Below, in pieces: positions 9,016 to 17,926 of a DNA stretch of 64,000 nucleotides (positions are counted from its first letter, which is position 1; every line of letters begins with the position of its first letter). The DNA comes from G963662905 sp963676725 (GTDB lineage Bacteria; Bacteroidota; Bacteroidia; Bacteroidales; WRLA01). Under the pieces are notes generated by a model that saw only the letters and a program-made list of their open reading frames with translations, had not been told where the DNA came from and ran no database searches. The stretch is from the NCBI GenBank assembly GCA_963676725.1, contig OY781463.1:1922001-1986000 (forward strand), written 5' to 3'. Made by a program: the position numbers and the translations under genes.

Positions 9016-11778
9016 ATGAAAAATCAAAATTTTATGAAAACACATCTTACATCCATCATTTTGGGCCTTTTGATATTTGGCCTATCCCATACGGTTTCAG
9101 CACAGTTTGGTGGTGGAACGGGGACAGCAGGAGATCCATATCTTATCAGTACTCCTGCTCATTTAAATGCTATCAGGGGCGCTCTCTATCTACCCAAATA
9201 CTATAGACAAACTGCAAACATTGATTTGAATGTTTCCCCATATAATACTGGGGACGGATGGAATCCAATTGGTGATGATTCGGATGGGAACAGGTTTACA
9301 GGAAATTACAATGGAAATGGGTTCACCATTTCAGGCCTAACAATCAACCGACCCACTGAAGGAGAGGTTGGCTTGTTTGGTTGCATTGGATTAGGTACGG
9401 CAGCTAATCCGGTGGTGATAAGGAAAGTAGTGTTGATTAGTGTGGGTAACGTTACGGGAGCTCGTGGAACCGGTAGCTTGGTTGGCCGAGTGCGGGGTAA
9501 TGTTTATACACTGATTGAAAACTGTTCTACTTCCGGAAATGGAACTGTGAGTGGTAATGGTGCAACCGGTGGTTTGGTGGGAGCTAATAATAGCGCTCGA
9601 GAAACACCTGGCGGAACAGATAACCCAACCTTATCACAAAGTTGGGCCAATATTGCGGTACTGGCTGTAACTGGGGGTGGCGGTGATAAAATTGGTGGCC
9701 TTGTGGGTTGTAATCAGAAAGGTAACACGATAAATTGTTATGCCAGAGGATCTGTTACGACACCTGCGTCAGGAACTTTTGAAAGAGTTGGCGGTCTGGC
9801 TGGATGTACCGACTTACGAGGAACAATCATAAATAGCTTTTCCACAGGATTAGTAACCAAAGGTAGTAACACGGTCACGCGTGTCGGTGGATTGGTTGGA
9901 TATCTTGGCACGGGAGGTAATAGGGGTGTTGTAACCGATTCCTATTGGGATAAGACAACCTCAGGACAAACAACATCAGCGGCAGGAACCGGCTATACAA
10001 ATGCAGAGATGAAAGTACAAGCCAATTTTACCGGATTTGATTTCACCCTTGTTTGGAATATTGATGGAACAACTAATGACGGATATCCGTATCTTTTAAA
10101 TACCGGAGTTACTACCTATAACTACTGGACAGGTGCTAATGGCACAACCTGGACTAACACAGGTAACTGGAGTGCTGGCAGACTACCCATTGCAACAGAT
10201 ATCGCAGTAATTCCCTCTAATCTCACAAATTACCCAATTATCACCTCAACTGAAGACATTACAGCAACAGCTAAAATTTTGGATATTCTTACGACAAACC
10301 CCTCGAGTACGAGTGATGGCAAGATTACCATAAATCCTCTGGGGAAATTTACAGTTGTTGGAGATCTTCGGAGTGAAACAACAGGTATTCTAATTGAATC
10401 TGATGCTAGCGGAACAGGTTCGTTGATACAAGATGCCGAAAGAGTATATGCGACTGTACAGCGTTATTTAACGGAAGGAATATGGCACTATATTTCAGCT
10501 CCTGTCAATGATACAAGAGTGTTTAATGTATTTCTTGGTTTAACTGCGGGGGTAAATAACGACCAATTTTATTGGTGGGATGAAGACGGTGTGGATAATG
10601 GTTCTGTCGGAATTTGGTTTGATATTTTGAATACCCCTACTGGAATTTCTTATACTCTTAATAGCTTTGTGTCCTCTCAAGGATATGCAATCAGCTATAG
10701 CGGTACAGAAAATACGGCGATTAGTTTTGAAGGGACGCTATATACCTCTGACCAAAGTATCTCCCTTACCAAAACAGATGGCAGTACCAATGAAGGATCA
10801 AATATGGTGGGGAATCCATTTTGCTCAACAATAGCGCTAAATTCAGCTGCAGCTGCAACCGATAACTTTATCACACAGAATACCGCCGCATTAGATGATA
10901 ACTATGAAGCGGTCTATTTATGGGATGAAGGTAATGATTGGGTCTATCCTAGAAACAGCGATTATATAACTATATCCAACTCTACTGAAGAAGCAACCTA
11001 TGCCGCGCCAGGGCAAGCGTTTATGGTTCAGGCAGCCAGTGATATCTCCTTAAGCTTTAATACCAGCATCAGGAAACATGGTACAGCTACTTTTTATAAA
11101 AACAGTAATGCAAATGAACGCAAAGGTTTAGTTCTACTTGTAAACAATTCAGAAAATCTTAGTAATAGTACGGAGGTACTGTTTATGTCAGGAATGACCA
11201 AAGGCCTTGATCCATCTTATGATGCCGGAAAGATGAAAGGAAATCCAAATATCGCTCTTTACACAAGACTACTTGAAGACAATGGTGTAGACTTCGCTAT
11301 TCAAGCACTCCCCACTGAAGGGATAACAGAGTTTGTAATTCCTGTAGGCGTAGACGTTGCCGAAGCAAGAGAGTTCAGCTTTTCAGCAACACAAGAAAAT
11401 CTGGACAACTACAATATTATTCTTGAAGACCGACAGGAAAATACTTTTACCGATCTCAGTCAGGAAGACTATTCTGCCACCATCAGCGAAAGCGGCACAG
11501 GACGATTTTATCTTCATTTTAAAGATGCTACCGCTATTGATGAAATCACAAACGAAACCAAGATTACTTTTAGGGTGATGGATGGGAAGATACTGATTCA
11601 AAATCCGGAAGAGGAAAGTGGCACAATGAGCCTGATCAATAGTACAGGACAGATGCTTGATGAGCAACAACTATATGGCAGCAATCAGGTATTGAATGCA
11701 AATTATGCCAAGGGCGTATATTTGATTGCCATACAAACAGAAAAAGCGACGGTAAGCAAGAAAGTGTTTATAAAATAA
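9016..11778 (+). CDS. GLUG-repeat surface protein with T9SS tail
   Basis: A 920-residue secreted protein. Residues 1-29 form a signal peptide ending HTVSAQ. Residues about 35-350 hold repeated GLUG-type units (GGLVGANN, GGLVGCNQKGNTINCYARG, GGLAGCTDLRGTIINSFSTG, VGGLVGYLGTG then DSYWDKTTSGQ), found in bacterial adhesins and surface proteins. The central region has WTGANGTTWTNTGNW units typical of large Bacteroidota surface proteins. The last 80 residues (GTMSLINSTGQML to KGVYLIAIQTEKATVSKKVFIK, seen in parts) form a type A sorting domain that sends the protein through the type IX secretion system. Its ligand is unknown. It stands alone, with a palindromic element immediately downstream. Confidence 0.88.
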   Translation: MKNQNFMKTHLTSIILGLLIFGLSHTVSAQFGGGTGTAGDPYLISTPAHLNAIRGALYLPKYYRQTANIDLNVSPYNTGDGWNPIGDDSDGNRFTGNYNGNGFTISGLTINRPTEGEVGLFGCIGLGTAANPVVIRKVVLISVGNVTGARGTGSLVGRVRGNVYTLIENCSTSGNGTVSGNGATGGLVGANNSARETPGGTDNPTLSQSWANIAVLAVTGGGGDKIGGLVGCNQKGNTINCYARGSVTTPASGTFERVGGLAGCTDLRGTIINSFSTGLVTKGSNTVTRVGGLVGYLGTGGNRGVVTDSYWDKTTSGQTTSAAGTGYTNAEMKVQANFTGFDFTLVWNIDGTTNDGYPYLLNTGVTTYNYWTGANGTTWTNTGNWSAGRLPIATDIAVIPSNLTNYPIITSTEDITATAKILDILTTNPSSTSDGKITINPLGKFTVVGDLRSETTGILIESDASGTGSLIQDAERVYATVQRYLTEGIWHYISAPVNDTRVFNVFLGLTAGVNNDQFYWWDEDGVDNGSVGIWFDILNTPTGISYTLNSFVSSQGYAISYSGTENTAISFEGTLYTSDQSISLTKTDGSTNEGSNMVGNPFCSTIALNSAAAATDNFITQNTAALDDNYEAVYLWDEGNDWVYPRNSDYITISNSTEEATYAAPGQAFMVQAASDISLSFNTSIRKHGTATFYKNSNANERKGLVLLVNNSENLSNSTEVLFMSGMTKGLDPSYDAGKMKGNPNIALYTRLLEDNGVDFAIQALPTEGITEFVIPVGVDVAEAREFSFSATQENLDNYNIILEDRQENTFTDLSQEDYSATISESGTGRFYLHFKDATAIDEITNETKITFRVMDGKILIQNPEEESGTMSLINSTGQMLDEQQLYGSNQVLNANYAKGVYLIAIQTEKATVSKKVFIK

Positions 11779-11844
11779 ATGAGGTGTTTCATTGAGGACT
11801 AAGGTTAAGGAATGAAATTCAGTATATTTCGATAACTGTTGTTT

Positions 11845-12097
11845 TAGATTTCTCCTTCGGTCATTTTTGATAATTTAATAAATATTGATTTCAGCAAAGA
11901 ACATAAAACACTGTCATAAAGGATAATGACCTCAGTCGAAAAGACAATATGGAAAAATATTGATAGAAAAAAGGGCGAGCGGACTCAATAATTTTTAAAT
12001 AAATATGTCCGCTCGCCCCTTTTGTCTGTTCACGAACGAATCCTGTCTTTTCGACCAAGGGGTCGAAACGTAGTGGAGATCCTGCGGGAGAAATCTA
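11845..12097. repeat. nested palindromic MITE-like element
   Basis: Three pairs of inverted repeats are nested: outer TAGATTTCTCC (11845-11855) with GGAGAAATCTA (12087-12097); middle GTCGAAAAGACA (11935-11946) with TGTCTTTTCGAC (12044-12055); inner GGGCGAGCGGAC (11973-11984) with GTCCGCTCGCCC (12007-12018). All are perfect. No coding frame is inside. The layout fits a small non-autonomous mobile element or a structured RNA; the inner hairpin also followed by CTTTT could act as a terminator for the upstream gene. Confidence 0.65.
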
Positions 12098-12189
12098 GAT
12101 ATCTATATAACAAATGATTAGAAGAAGCATTTATTTGAACACCTCCAAAATAAAAACTTATCTGAATAGATCATATTTATAAGCAAAAC

Positions 12190-12567
12190 CTAGCTAGTCA
12201 ACCATTTCAAGGCAGCTTTTTCTGTAGTGAATACCTGAACAATAAATCCAACTTGCTCATTTACTTCATTTCGGAAAAGCATTGAAGCTGCAACAGAATA
12301 GGGATCATCTACAATTAATGCCTGCTTTTTCCCCCGAATAATGCTGTCAATTTTTTTCATATAATTCATAATCTCAGATATATCTTGACGGGCTATCTGA
12401 AACTTCCCATTTCTATAGTCTGAAAAAAGGTTATATTTTAATTCAGTAAACTCCGATAAAGATAAAAACTCCTGCCACGCTTCCCCAATATCTTCACCAT
12501 AGATTAAGCCTGACTGTTTATACTTTATTAGTTTTAATTCATGGTCAATAATAATTGAATATTTCAT
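12190..12567 (-). CDS. STAS/SpoIIAA-like protein
   Basis: A 125-residue soluble protein. It starts with a short strand pattern (YSIIIDHELKLIKYKQSGLI), has a central LFSDYRNGKFQIARQDISEIM segment and ends QVFTTEKAALKWLTS. This alternation and the terminal VF.tekaAlkWL are typical of SpoIIAA-like STAS proteins of Bacteroidota. No phosphorylatable DS/DT motif of classical anti-anti-sigma factors is evident. The role is unknown and there is no operon partner. Confidence 0.55.
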   Translation of the reverse strand: MKYSIIIDHELKLIKYKQSGLIYGEDIGEAWQEFLSLSEFTELKYNLFSDYRNGKFQIARQDISEIMNYMKKIDSIIRGKKQALIVDDPYSVAASMLFRNEVNEQVGFIVQVFTTEKAALKWLTS

Positions 12568-13106
12568 TTTTGTATTCTTTATATCACCGATTTACTTTTC
12601 AGAAGCTCCCCTATTACCAATACACCCTTTATAGAAATCTGATATTTTATAATACGCTTTCAATAAGCACACAGCTTATCAGAAATTGACGGTTCGTTAT
12701 TGTTTCAATCACCACAAATATAAAAAATCCATGCTGAATCACAAGAATAATTTCTAAGGCATCCCGTTTCTTTCTTTCACTCAATTTGAAAAGTACATAG
12801 AGCTTTTGTGTGCGGTTCCGATCCACCATAAGAAACACCTATCAGGGATACTATGTCTCCAAAATTATTCTTTTGGACCTTGCGACCAGCCTTGGCTTTT
12901 CGCTATATCTCTATCAAGGCAAGGATGCCGCTGTTATATTTCCTTGTTTTTCAAAGAAAACATTGGAAACAGTATCCTTCATTTTCCCCCATTCATCGGT
13001 AATTCTAGGGCATTCATCGATTATCGCTTTTCCCTGCTCCTATTTGCAGCTAATTTTGCTTCAAACAAAACAATACGTACTTTTATTCACTTAAATAATT
13101 TGAATC
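12568..13106. other. intergenic region, no supported gene
   Basis: About 540 bp. Short frames occur on both strands but have no signal peptide, domain or codon pattern to support them. The promoter of the LiaF-like gene at 13107 must lie here. Confidence 0.45.
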
Positions 13107-13826
13107 ATGAAAACACAACAAAGTACCAAAAGGCTTGTAACAGGAATCATCATTATAATCATTGGATTCCTTTTTCTCGCACATCGCATGGAAATGCTCC
13201 CGCAAGAGTTCAGCAATATTGTATTTCATTGGCCAATGATCCTTATAGCCCTTGGTATCATTAATTTATTTACCGATGGCAGCAAAGTCCCGGCAGTGAT
13301 TCTCCTTGGAGTAGGTGTATTTTTTACCCTGTCGCATAATGATATTATGCCGGATGAATTCAGCAAAATATTCTGGCCTTTACTCATTATCATAATTGGT
13401 ATTCTTGTGCTGTTTCGCGGATCGATGCACCATAGGTTGCATAATGTGCGTAATAAAATCAAGCAAGAATCATCAGAAATCACCGACGATACTTTTGATG
13501 AAATCGCTATTTTTGGCGGCGGCGATAAAATCTACAACATCCATAACTTAAAAGGCGGACAAATTACCAATGTTTTTGGCGGCTCGGATCTCGACCTAAC
13601 CCAATGCACATTAGCCGAAGAAGGAGCTGTTATAGAACTGTTTACTGTTTTCGGAGGATCTTCTTTACGCGTGCCCTCTAATTGGAATGTGGTGGTTCAG
13701 GCAACGCCTATCTTTGGCGGAATTGACGACAAACGCGCTCCCATGCCCAACGATCAGCTGAAACAACAAAAACTCTTTATAAAAGGTGTGGTCGTATTTG
13801 GTGGCTGCGATATCAAAAGGGGTTAA
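13107..13826 (+). CDS. LiaF-like membrane regulator
   Basis: A 239-residue membrane protein. Residues 10-115 hold four hydrophobic helices (LVTGIIIIIIGFLFLAHRM, WPMILIALGIINLF, VPAVILLGVGVFFTL, IFWPLLIIIIGILVLF) of the LiaI/LiaF transmembrane type. The C-terminal half is a LiaF-like beta solenoid with repeated FGG turns (IFGGGDKIYN, VFGGSDLDLT, VFGGSSLRVP, IFGGIDDKR, VFGGCDIKRG). Relatives in Firmicutes restrain an envelope-stress two-component system. Here a LytS/LytTR pair follows, matching that theme. A hairpin at 13844 separates it from the kinase gene, so the two may be expressed at different levels. Confidence 0.82.
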   Translation: MKTQQSTKRLVTGIIIIIIGFLFLAHRMEMLPQEFSNIVFHWPMILIALGIINLFTDGSKVPAVILLGVGVFFTLSHNDIMPDEFSKIFWPLLIIIIGILVLFRGSMHHRLHNVRNKIKQESSEITDDTFDEIAIFGGGDKIYNIHNLKGGQITNVFGGSDLDLTQCTLAEEGAVIELFTVFGGSSLRVPSNWNVVVQATPIFGGIDDKRAPMPNDQLKQQKLFIKGVVVFGGCDIKRG

Positions 13827-13843
13827 AAACCATAGCGAAAAAG

Positions 13844-13887
13844 AGGAAACCATTTGCATTAATGCTGAATGGTTTTCCTTATTTTTT
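13844..13887 (+). terminator. terminator-like hairpin between LiaF-like and kinase genes
   Basis: AGGAAACCATT (13844-13854) pairs with AATGGTTTTCCT (13868-13879) with one bulge; the loop itself contains the palindrome GCATTAATGC, and a run of T follows. It decides the start of the next gene, because an upstream ATG at 13862 would lie inside this stem. Confidence 0.7.
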
Positions 13888-13909
13888 CGAATATTCAAAA
13901 TATAGAGCA

Positions 13910-14974
13910 ATGAAACATCCAATAATAAATAAGAAGCAAGCATTTCTGACTTTTGGGATATTATGGTTGATTATTGCGATACTTCAATTTTTTCTCCTGA
14001 ATTTTGTATTTCAGCAGCAAATGCTTTTTTCCCTGAGCGACACCTTAGTTCATCTTGCTCTTTTTATTCCTTTGGCCCTTGTAATCTGGTATCCTGTGCA
14101 TTTTTCCGTGCATCGGGATATGACCAAAGATTCGATTGCTTTTAACTTGATTGCCAGTCTTCTTTTTGTTTCTGCTGTATGGCTTTATGCATCCTATGGG
14201 TTTTTAAACCTAATGCACTCCAATGAAATATATCTGGATTTTCTCAGTGCTGCATTTTATTTTCGGGCCGGTGCAGGAATCCTACTCTTTGCCTTTATTA
14301 TTCTGATTTATTTATTGATGGGCTATTATGAAGATTATCAGGAAAAAATTGATGAACAAAATCAATTGCAAGCATCATTCAGGGAAGTTCAACTGAGTTT
14401 TCTTCAATCACAAATAAACCCTCATTTTCTTTTTAATGCGCTCAATGGTATCAATAGCCTGATTATTACCGATCAGGACAAAGCACAGGAAATGGTTGTG
14501 GAACTCTCTGATTTTCTGCGTTATTCCTTAGAACAAGGCCATAATCAATTTCACGAATTAAGCGAAGAAATTCGCAATATGGAACGATATCTCGCCATTG
14601 AAAAAATTAGATATGGCGCTCGATTGGTGTATGAAATCAATTATAGTATAGAGACTAGAAAAGCGATGGTGCCCGCATTAATCCTTCAGCCGCTTTTAGA
14701 AAACGCCATTAAATTCAGTTTGCACCAAAATACGGAACAGGCTGAAATAAAATGCACATTTTCCCTCGATGAATCTGCATTAACAATGACTGTGCGAAAT
14801 ACTTATAATGAGGAAGATCAGAAATTATACGGCACAGGAACAGGACTGAAAAATATTACCAAACGCCTTGAAATCCTTTTTGAAACCAGCGGTTTACTGC
14901 AATACACAGCCAAAGATGGTATTTTTGTAGTGAATGTGCGCATACCACAACACATTGATGCACAAAAAATTTAA
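13910..14974 (+). CDS. LytS/YehU-type sensor histidine kinase
   Basis: A 354-residue membrane histidine kinase. Four transmembrane helices fill residues 10-140, then a short coiled coil (EDYQEKIDEQNQLQASFREVQ in parts) leads to the His_kinase domain with SQINPHFLFNALNG, phospho-acceptor His172. The ATPase part has LLENAIKFS (N box) and GTGTGLKNITKRL (G box). It phosphorylates the LytTR regulator encoded 6 bp downstream. No extracellular sensor domain is visible, so the signal probably comes through the membrane or from the LiaF-like neighbour. The ATG at 13910 is chosen over 13862 because of the hairpin. Confidence 0.9.
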   Translation: MKHPIINKKQAFLTFGILWLIIAILQFFLLNFVFQQQMLFSLSDTLVHLALFIPLALVIWYPVHFSVHRDMTKDSIAFNLIASLLFVSAVWLYASYGFLNLMHSNEIYLDFLSAAFYFRAGAGILLFAFIILIYLLMGYYEDYQEKIDEQNQLQASFREVQLSFLQSQINPHFLFNALNGINSLIITDQDKAQEMVVELSDFLRYSLEQGHNQFHELSEEIRNMERYLAIEKIRYGARLVYEINYSIETRKAMVPALILQPLLENAIKFSLHQNTEQAEIKCTFSLDESALTMTVRNTYNEEDQKLYGTGTGLKNITKRLEILFETSGLLQYTAKDGIFVVNVRIPQHIDAQKI

Positions 14975-14980
14975 GCGCTT

Positions 14981-15718
14981 ATGGACAAGATACGATGCCT
15001 GATTATTGATGATGAAGAACCTGCACGAATGCAACTTGCTCAGCTCTTAAAAAACCATCCGGACTTTGAGTTGGTCGGGGAATGCCAGAATGCTTTCGAA
15101 GGGATTAAAGCCATTCAGGATTTACAGCCGAATTTGATTTTCCTCGATATTCAAATGCCTCGCATCAATGGTTTTGAAATGCTTGAGTTAATCAATGATC
15201 CGCCCCATATTATTTTTAGCACGGCCTATAATGAATTTGCAATTAAAGCATTCGATGTCAATGCCGTTGATTATCTCTTAAAGCCATTTACGCGCAAACG
15301 TTTTGATGAAGCAGTATTGCGTGCGAAGGATCGCATCCGATCAGGCCAAAGTGTTCAGCTAAACGCTTTGAGGGAAAATATTGAAGAACAGCAGGAAATA
15401 TTGGAACGCATCATCGTGAAGAAAAACGGGAGTATGCATATAATCCCTGTTCAGGAAATTATCAGCATCGAATCGAAAGGGGATTATGTGCAAATCTGTA
15501 CTGAAAAAGAGTGCTTTATGAAGCAGAAGGCATTAAAATATTACGAAAAACAGCTGCCCGATTCATTTTGCAGGGTGCATCGATCCTTTATTATTAACCT
15601 AAAAAAACTTCGTAAAATAGAAGCTTGGGGCAAAGAAACCTGGATGGCTCTTCTCGTTGCCGACCGAAAAGCTTTGGTGAGTAAAAGCGGAATGGCTCGA
15701 CTGAAAGAACAGGTATAA
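14981..15718 (+). CDS. LytTR family response regulator
   Basis: A 245-residue two-domain regulator. The receiver (residues 1-120) has the acidic pair in LIIDDEEP, phospho-acceptor Asp56 in LIFLDIQMP and the Lys in YLLKPF. The C-terminal LytTR DNA-binding domain starts near residue 140 (IIVKKNGSMHIIPVQEIISIES) and contains SFCRVHRSFIINL, the usual core. It is the output partner of the kinase 6 bp upstream; target genes are unknown but the LiaF-like gene is an obvious candidate. Confidence 0.93.
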   Translation: MDKIRCLIIDDEEPARMQLAQLLKNHPDFELVGECQNAFEGIKAIQDLQPNLIFLDIQMPRINGFEMLELINDPPHIIFSTAYNEFAIKAFDVNAVDYLLKPFTRKRFDEAVLRAKDRIRSGQSVQLNALRENIEEQQEILERIIVKKNGSMHIIPVQEIISIESKGDYVQICTEKECFMKQKALKYYEKQLPDSFCRVHRSFIINLKKLRKIEAWGKETWMALLVADRKALVSKSGMARLKEQV

Positions 15719-15727
15719 CTTATTTAG

Positions 15728-15769
15728 CTTATACCTATTCCAAAGTTTGAACTTTGGAATAGGTATAAG
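15728..15769. terminator. 19-bp perfect hairpin between convergent genes
   Basis: CTTATACCTATTCCAAAGT (15728-15746) and its exact complement (15751-15769) enclose the loop TTGA. It sits between the 3' ends of the LytTR gene and the minus-strand beta-barrel gene and probably ends both transcripts, though T tracts are weak. Confidence 0.7.
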
Positions 15770-15784
15770 GTTAAATTTAAGCTA

Positions 15785-16285
15785 TTAAAACAGATATGTA
15801 ATTCCGAATTTTCCTCCGGCCAAAGAATTGCCCCCACCGAATTCTAAATTAAGCCCCAAGTTTTTTTGGAAGAAATAGCGTCCGCCAATCTGCAGGCCAA
15901 ATCCAAGACCCGATGCTTGGCTTCCTCCATATTCTGCAGGCGAAGTCCAGATATTAAAGCCAATATTTGCTCCGGCATAAAAATCAAAATTGGATGGGAT
16001 TTCGAGCAATCGGTTAAAGTGGTAATCTCCACGACCAAGAATGCCAAAAATTGTGTGGCTGTAGCTATATTGCCCATAGCTTTCGCTATAAAAACGGAAT
16101 GAGCCTTCAAATCCAACAGTAATATCCTGATAAATACCGAATTCCATTCCTGCATAAATAGGAATTCCTTGGCTGGAAAAGCCAAGTCCTGCATTCAGTT
16201 GTTTTTCTCCTTTTTTTAAAGGCGCTTGTGCAAATGCCAGAGAAGAAATAAGGATGAATCCGAGAAGATAGATTGCTTTTTTCAT
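15785..16285 (-). CDS. small outer-membrane beta-barrel protein
   Basis: A 166-residue exported protein with signal peptide MKKAIYLLGFILISSLAFAQ. The mature part is a run of amphipathic strands rich in Gly and aromatic residues (LNAGLGFSS, AGMEFGIYQDITVGFEGSFRFY, DFYAGANIGFNIW, LGLNLEFGGGNS) ending in Phe (GKFGITYLF), the usual signature for BAM insertion. It resembles opacity/OmpW-like eight-stranded barrels; the ligand is unknown. It starts 14 bp after the pyridoxamine kinase gene, so they are likely co-transcribed although unrelated in function. Confidence 0.78.
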   Translation of the reverse strand: MKKAIYLLGFILISSLAFAQAPLKKGEKQLNAGLGFSSQGIPIYAGMEFGIYQDITVGFEGSFRFYSESYGQYSYSHTIFGILGRGDYHFNRLLEIPSNFDFYAGANIGFNIWTSPAEYGGSQASGLGFGLQIGGRYFFQKNLGLNLEFGGGNSLAGGKFGITYLF

Positions 16286-16299
16286 TTTTCTAAAATTTA

Positions 16300-17175
16300 T
16301 TAATTGTCAAGTAACTGATAACTACTAATTTGAACAGGAACATCTAAAGTATGCAAAATCCGCTCCAAGAGAATTCCTTCGCGAGTATCATAATCATAGC
16401 CAAATGTAGCGCGCACACCATAACTAATAAAATGAACTGCCCTGTCTAAGGCCAAAGGCAAACTATCGCCCTGAAGTAAAGCGCCTACCATAACACTGGC
16501 AAATGCATCCCCTGTTCCGGGATAATTGGCCGGCAAATAATCACAGCTCACTTTCCATATTCGATTATCTTTTCTGTTATAGGCTAACACCGCAGTCTTG
16601 TTTTTGTTTTCAAGAACAGGCACACTAGTGATAATAACTTTTTCCGGACCGAGTTCGGCAAGGCGTTTCAACCAGATTTTTAATTCTGCTTCAGTTATTC
16701 TTTCATGGTATGTTTCGCCCAAAAGGAAAGCTGCTTCTGTAAGATTTGGGGTAATAATTTCTGCGTGTCCGATGAGCCCACGCATTTTTTCTACCATCTG
16801 CTCATCAAAAACAGAATACAGTTTGCCATTATCGCCCAAAACGGGGTCTACAACAACAATTTGATCTTCTTTTTTGAAGTCATCAATAAAACGTGCAACG
16901 ATTTCTATTTGTTTTGCGCTGCCCAAAAAACCCGAATAAATGCTTTCAAACTGCAAATTAAGGGCTTTCCAATGATCCATAATTGCTTGCATATGATCGG
17001 TTAGGTCAACAAAATGAAAATCAGGGAATTTAGAATGTGTCGATAAGACAGCTGTTGGAATAGGGCAAACCTGAGCACCCATCGAAGAAAGTATGGGCGT
17101 AACTACTGTTAATGAAGCCCTTCCATAGCCTGAAAGGTCATGAATGGCAGCAACTTTTGGTACGGGGTTTTTCAT
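16300..17175 (-). CDS. pyridoxamine kinase (PdxY-like)
   Basis: A 291-residue ribokinase-fold kinase that phosphorylates pyridoxal/pyridoxamine for B6 salvage. The N-terminal VAAIHDLSGYGRASLTVV and STHSKFPDF segments, the IVVVDPVLGDNGKLY motif, EIITPNLTEAAFLLG and the anion-hole/catalytic GTGDAFASVMVG (Asp general base) are all present. The ATG at 17175 gives the normal N-terminus; a start 48 bases upstream would add an unlikely hydrophobic leader. First gene of a pair with the beta-barrel protein. Confidence 0.88.
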   Translation of the reverse strand: MKNPVPKVAAIHDLSGYGRASLTVVTPILSSMGAQVCPIPTAVLSTHSKFPDFHFVDLTDHMQAIMDHWKALNLQFESIYSGFLGSAKQIEIVARFIDDFKKEDQIVVVDPVLGDNGKLYSVFDEQMVEKMRGLIGHAEIITPNLTEAAFLLGETYHERITEAELKIWLKRLAELGPEKVIITSVPVLENKNKTAVLAYNRKDNRIWKVSCDYLPANYPGTGDAFASVMVGALLQGDSLPLALDRAVHFISYGVRATFGYDYDTREGILLERILHTLDVPVQISSYQLLDN

Positions 17176-17668
17176 TGCAATACTTTTCGACAAAAGTAGA
17201 AATAAAGAAGGGAAAAGATACAATTTATCCGGCGAATCATTTTCTCAGATAATTGCATAGAATGCCTCGTGCCAGCTATTCCATAATTATAGGATTAAAA
17301 CAGGCTCTCACAAGCAGCTCTGATTTTCGTCTAGCCCGCCTATGTTCATCTCAAAAACCAACCGTAGAGCCAACAAAAAAAAAATTCGGCAAAAGATCGT
17401 TATATTTATTCACTAAATAGGCGTTTTTCTGTATAAAAATTCACCTTGGTTTATTGTTAAAATATTTCCGAAAATGAGAACATAGGATTTAATTATTCCT
17501 CATAATAAGCTTAAATTACTGATCTACAAATAGATAAAAATTATCAATATTTAAATCCATTCTAAATTCAAAGCCTAGATCAAACTTCATACCACTGCAA
17601 CAACGCTGATCCTCCAAAATTAAGTACTTTCGTTGTCAACGAAATCTAAATACAAATAAATAAAGACT
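17176..17668. other. intergenic region upstream of kor operon
   Basis: About 490 bp of AT-rich sequence between divergent genes. A TACTTTCG box at 17625-17632 is one mismatch from the Bacteroidota -7 consensus, 37 bp before korD, and is the best promoter candidate. No gene or long repeat is seen. Confidence 0.4.
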
Positions 17669-17890
17669 ATGGCTAAAATCGTTGGAGACATTGTTGTTGA
17701 TATTGAAAGGTGCAAAGGATGTGCCGTTTGTAATACAGCGTGTCCTAAAAATGTACTGTCCATGAGCAAGGAGGTAAACGGCAAAGGATATCCGTACGCC
17801 ATTAAAATTAATGGTGACTGCATTGGCTGCGCAAATTGTGCAGTAGTATGTCCTGATGGCGTGATCACTGTTTATCGTGCAAAAGTTTAA
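17669..17890 (+). CDS. korD: 2-oxoacid:ferredoxin oxidoreductase, delta subunit
   Basis: A 73-residue ferredoxin-like subunit with two classical [4Fe-4S] motifs: CKGCAVCNTACP near residue 16 and CIGCANCAVVCP near residue 51. It carries electrons between the catalytic TPP subunit and free ferredoxin. It begins the four-gene operon; korA follows after 36 bp. Confidence 0.9.
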   Translation: MAKIVGDIVVDIERCKGCAVCNTACPKNVLSMSKEVNGKGYPYAIKINGDCIGCANCAVVCPDGVITVYRAKV

Positions 17891-17926
17891 ATTAACCGAA
17901 TTAATCATTAAAAAATATTCTTAGGA

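Noticed and set aside
12806..13264. 152-codon plus-strand frame
   Set aside because: It runs into the LiaF-like gene in another frame and its composition is not protein-like.
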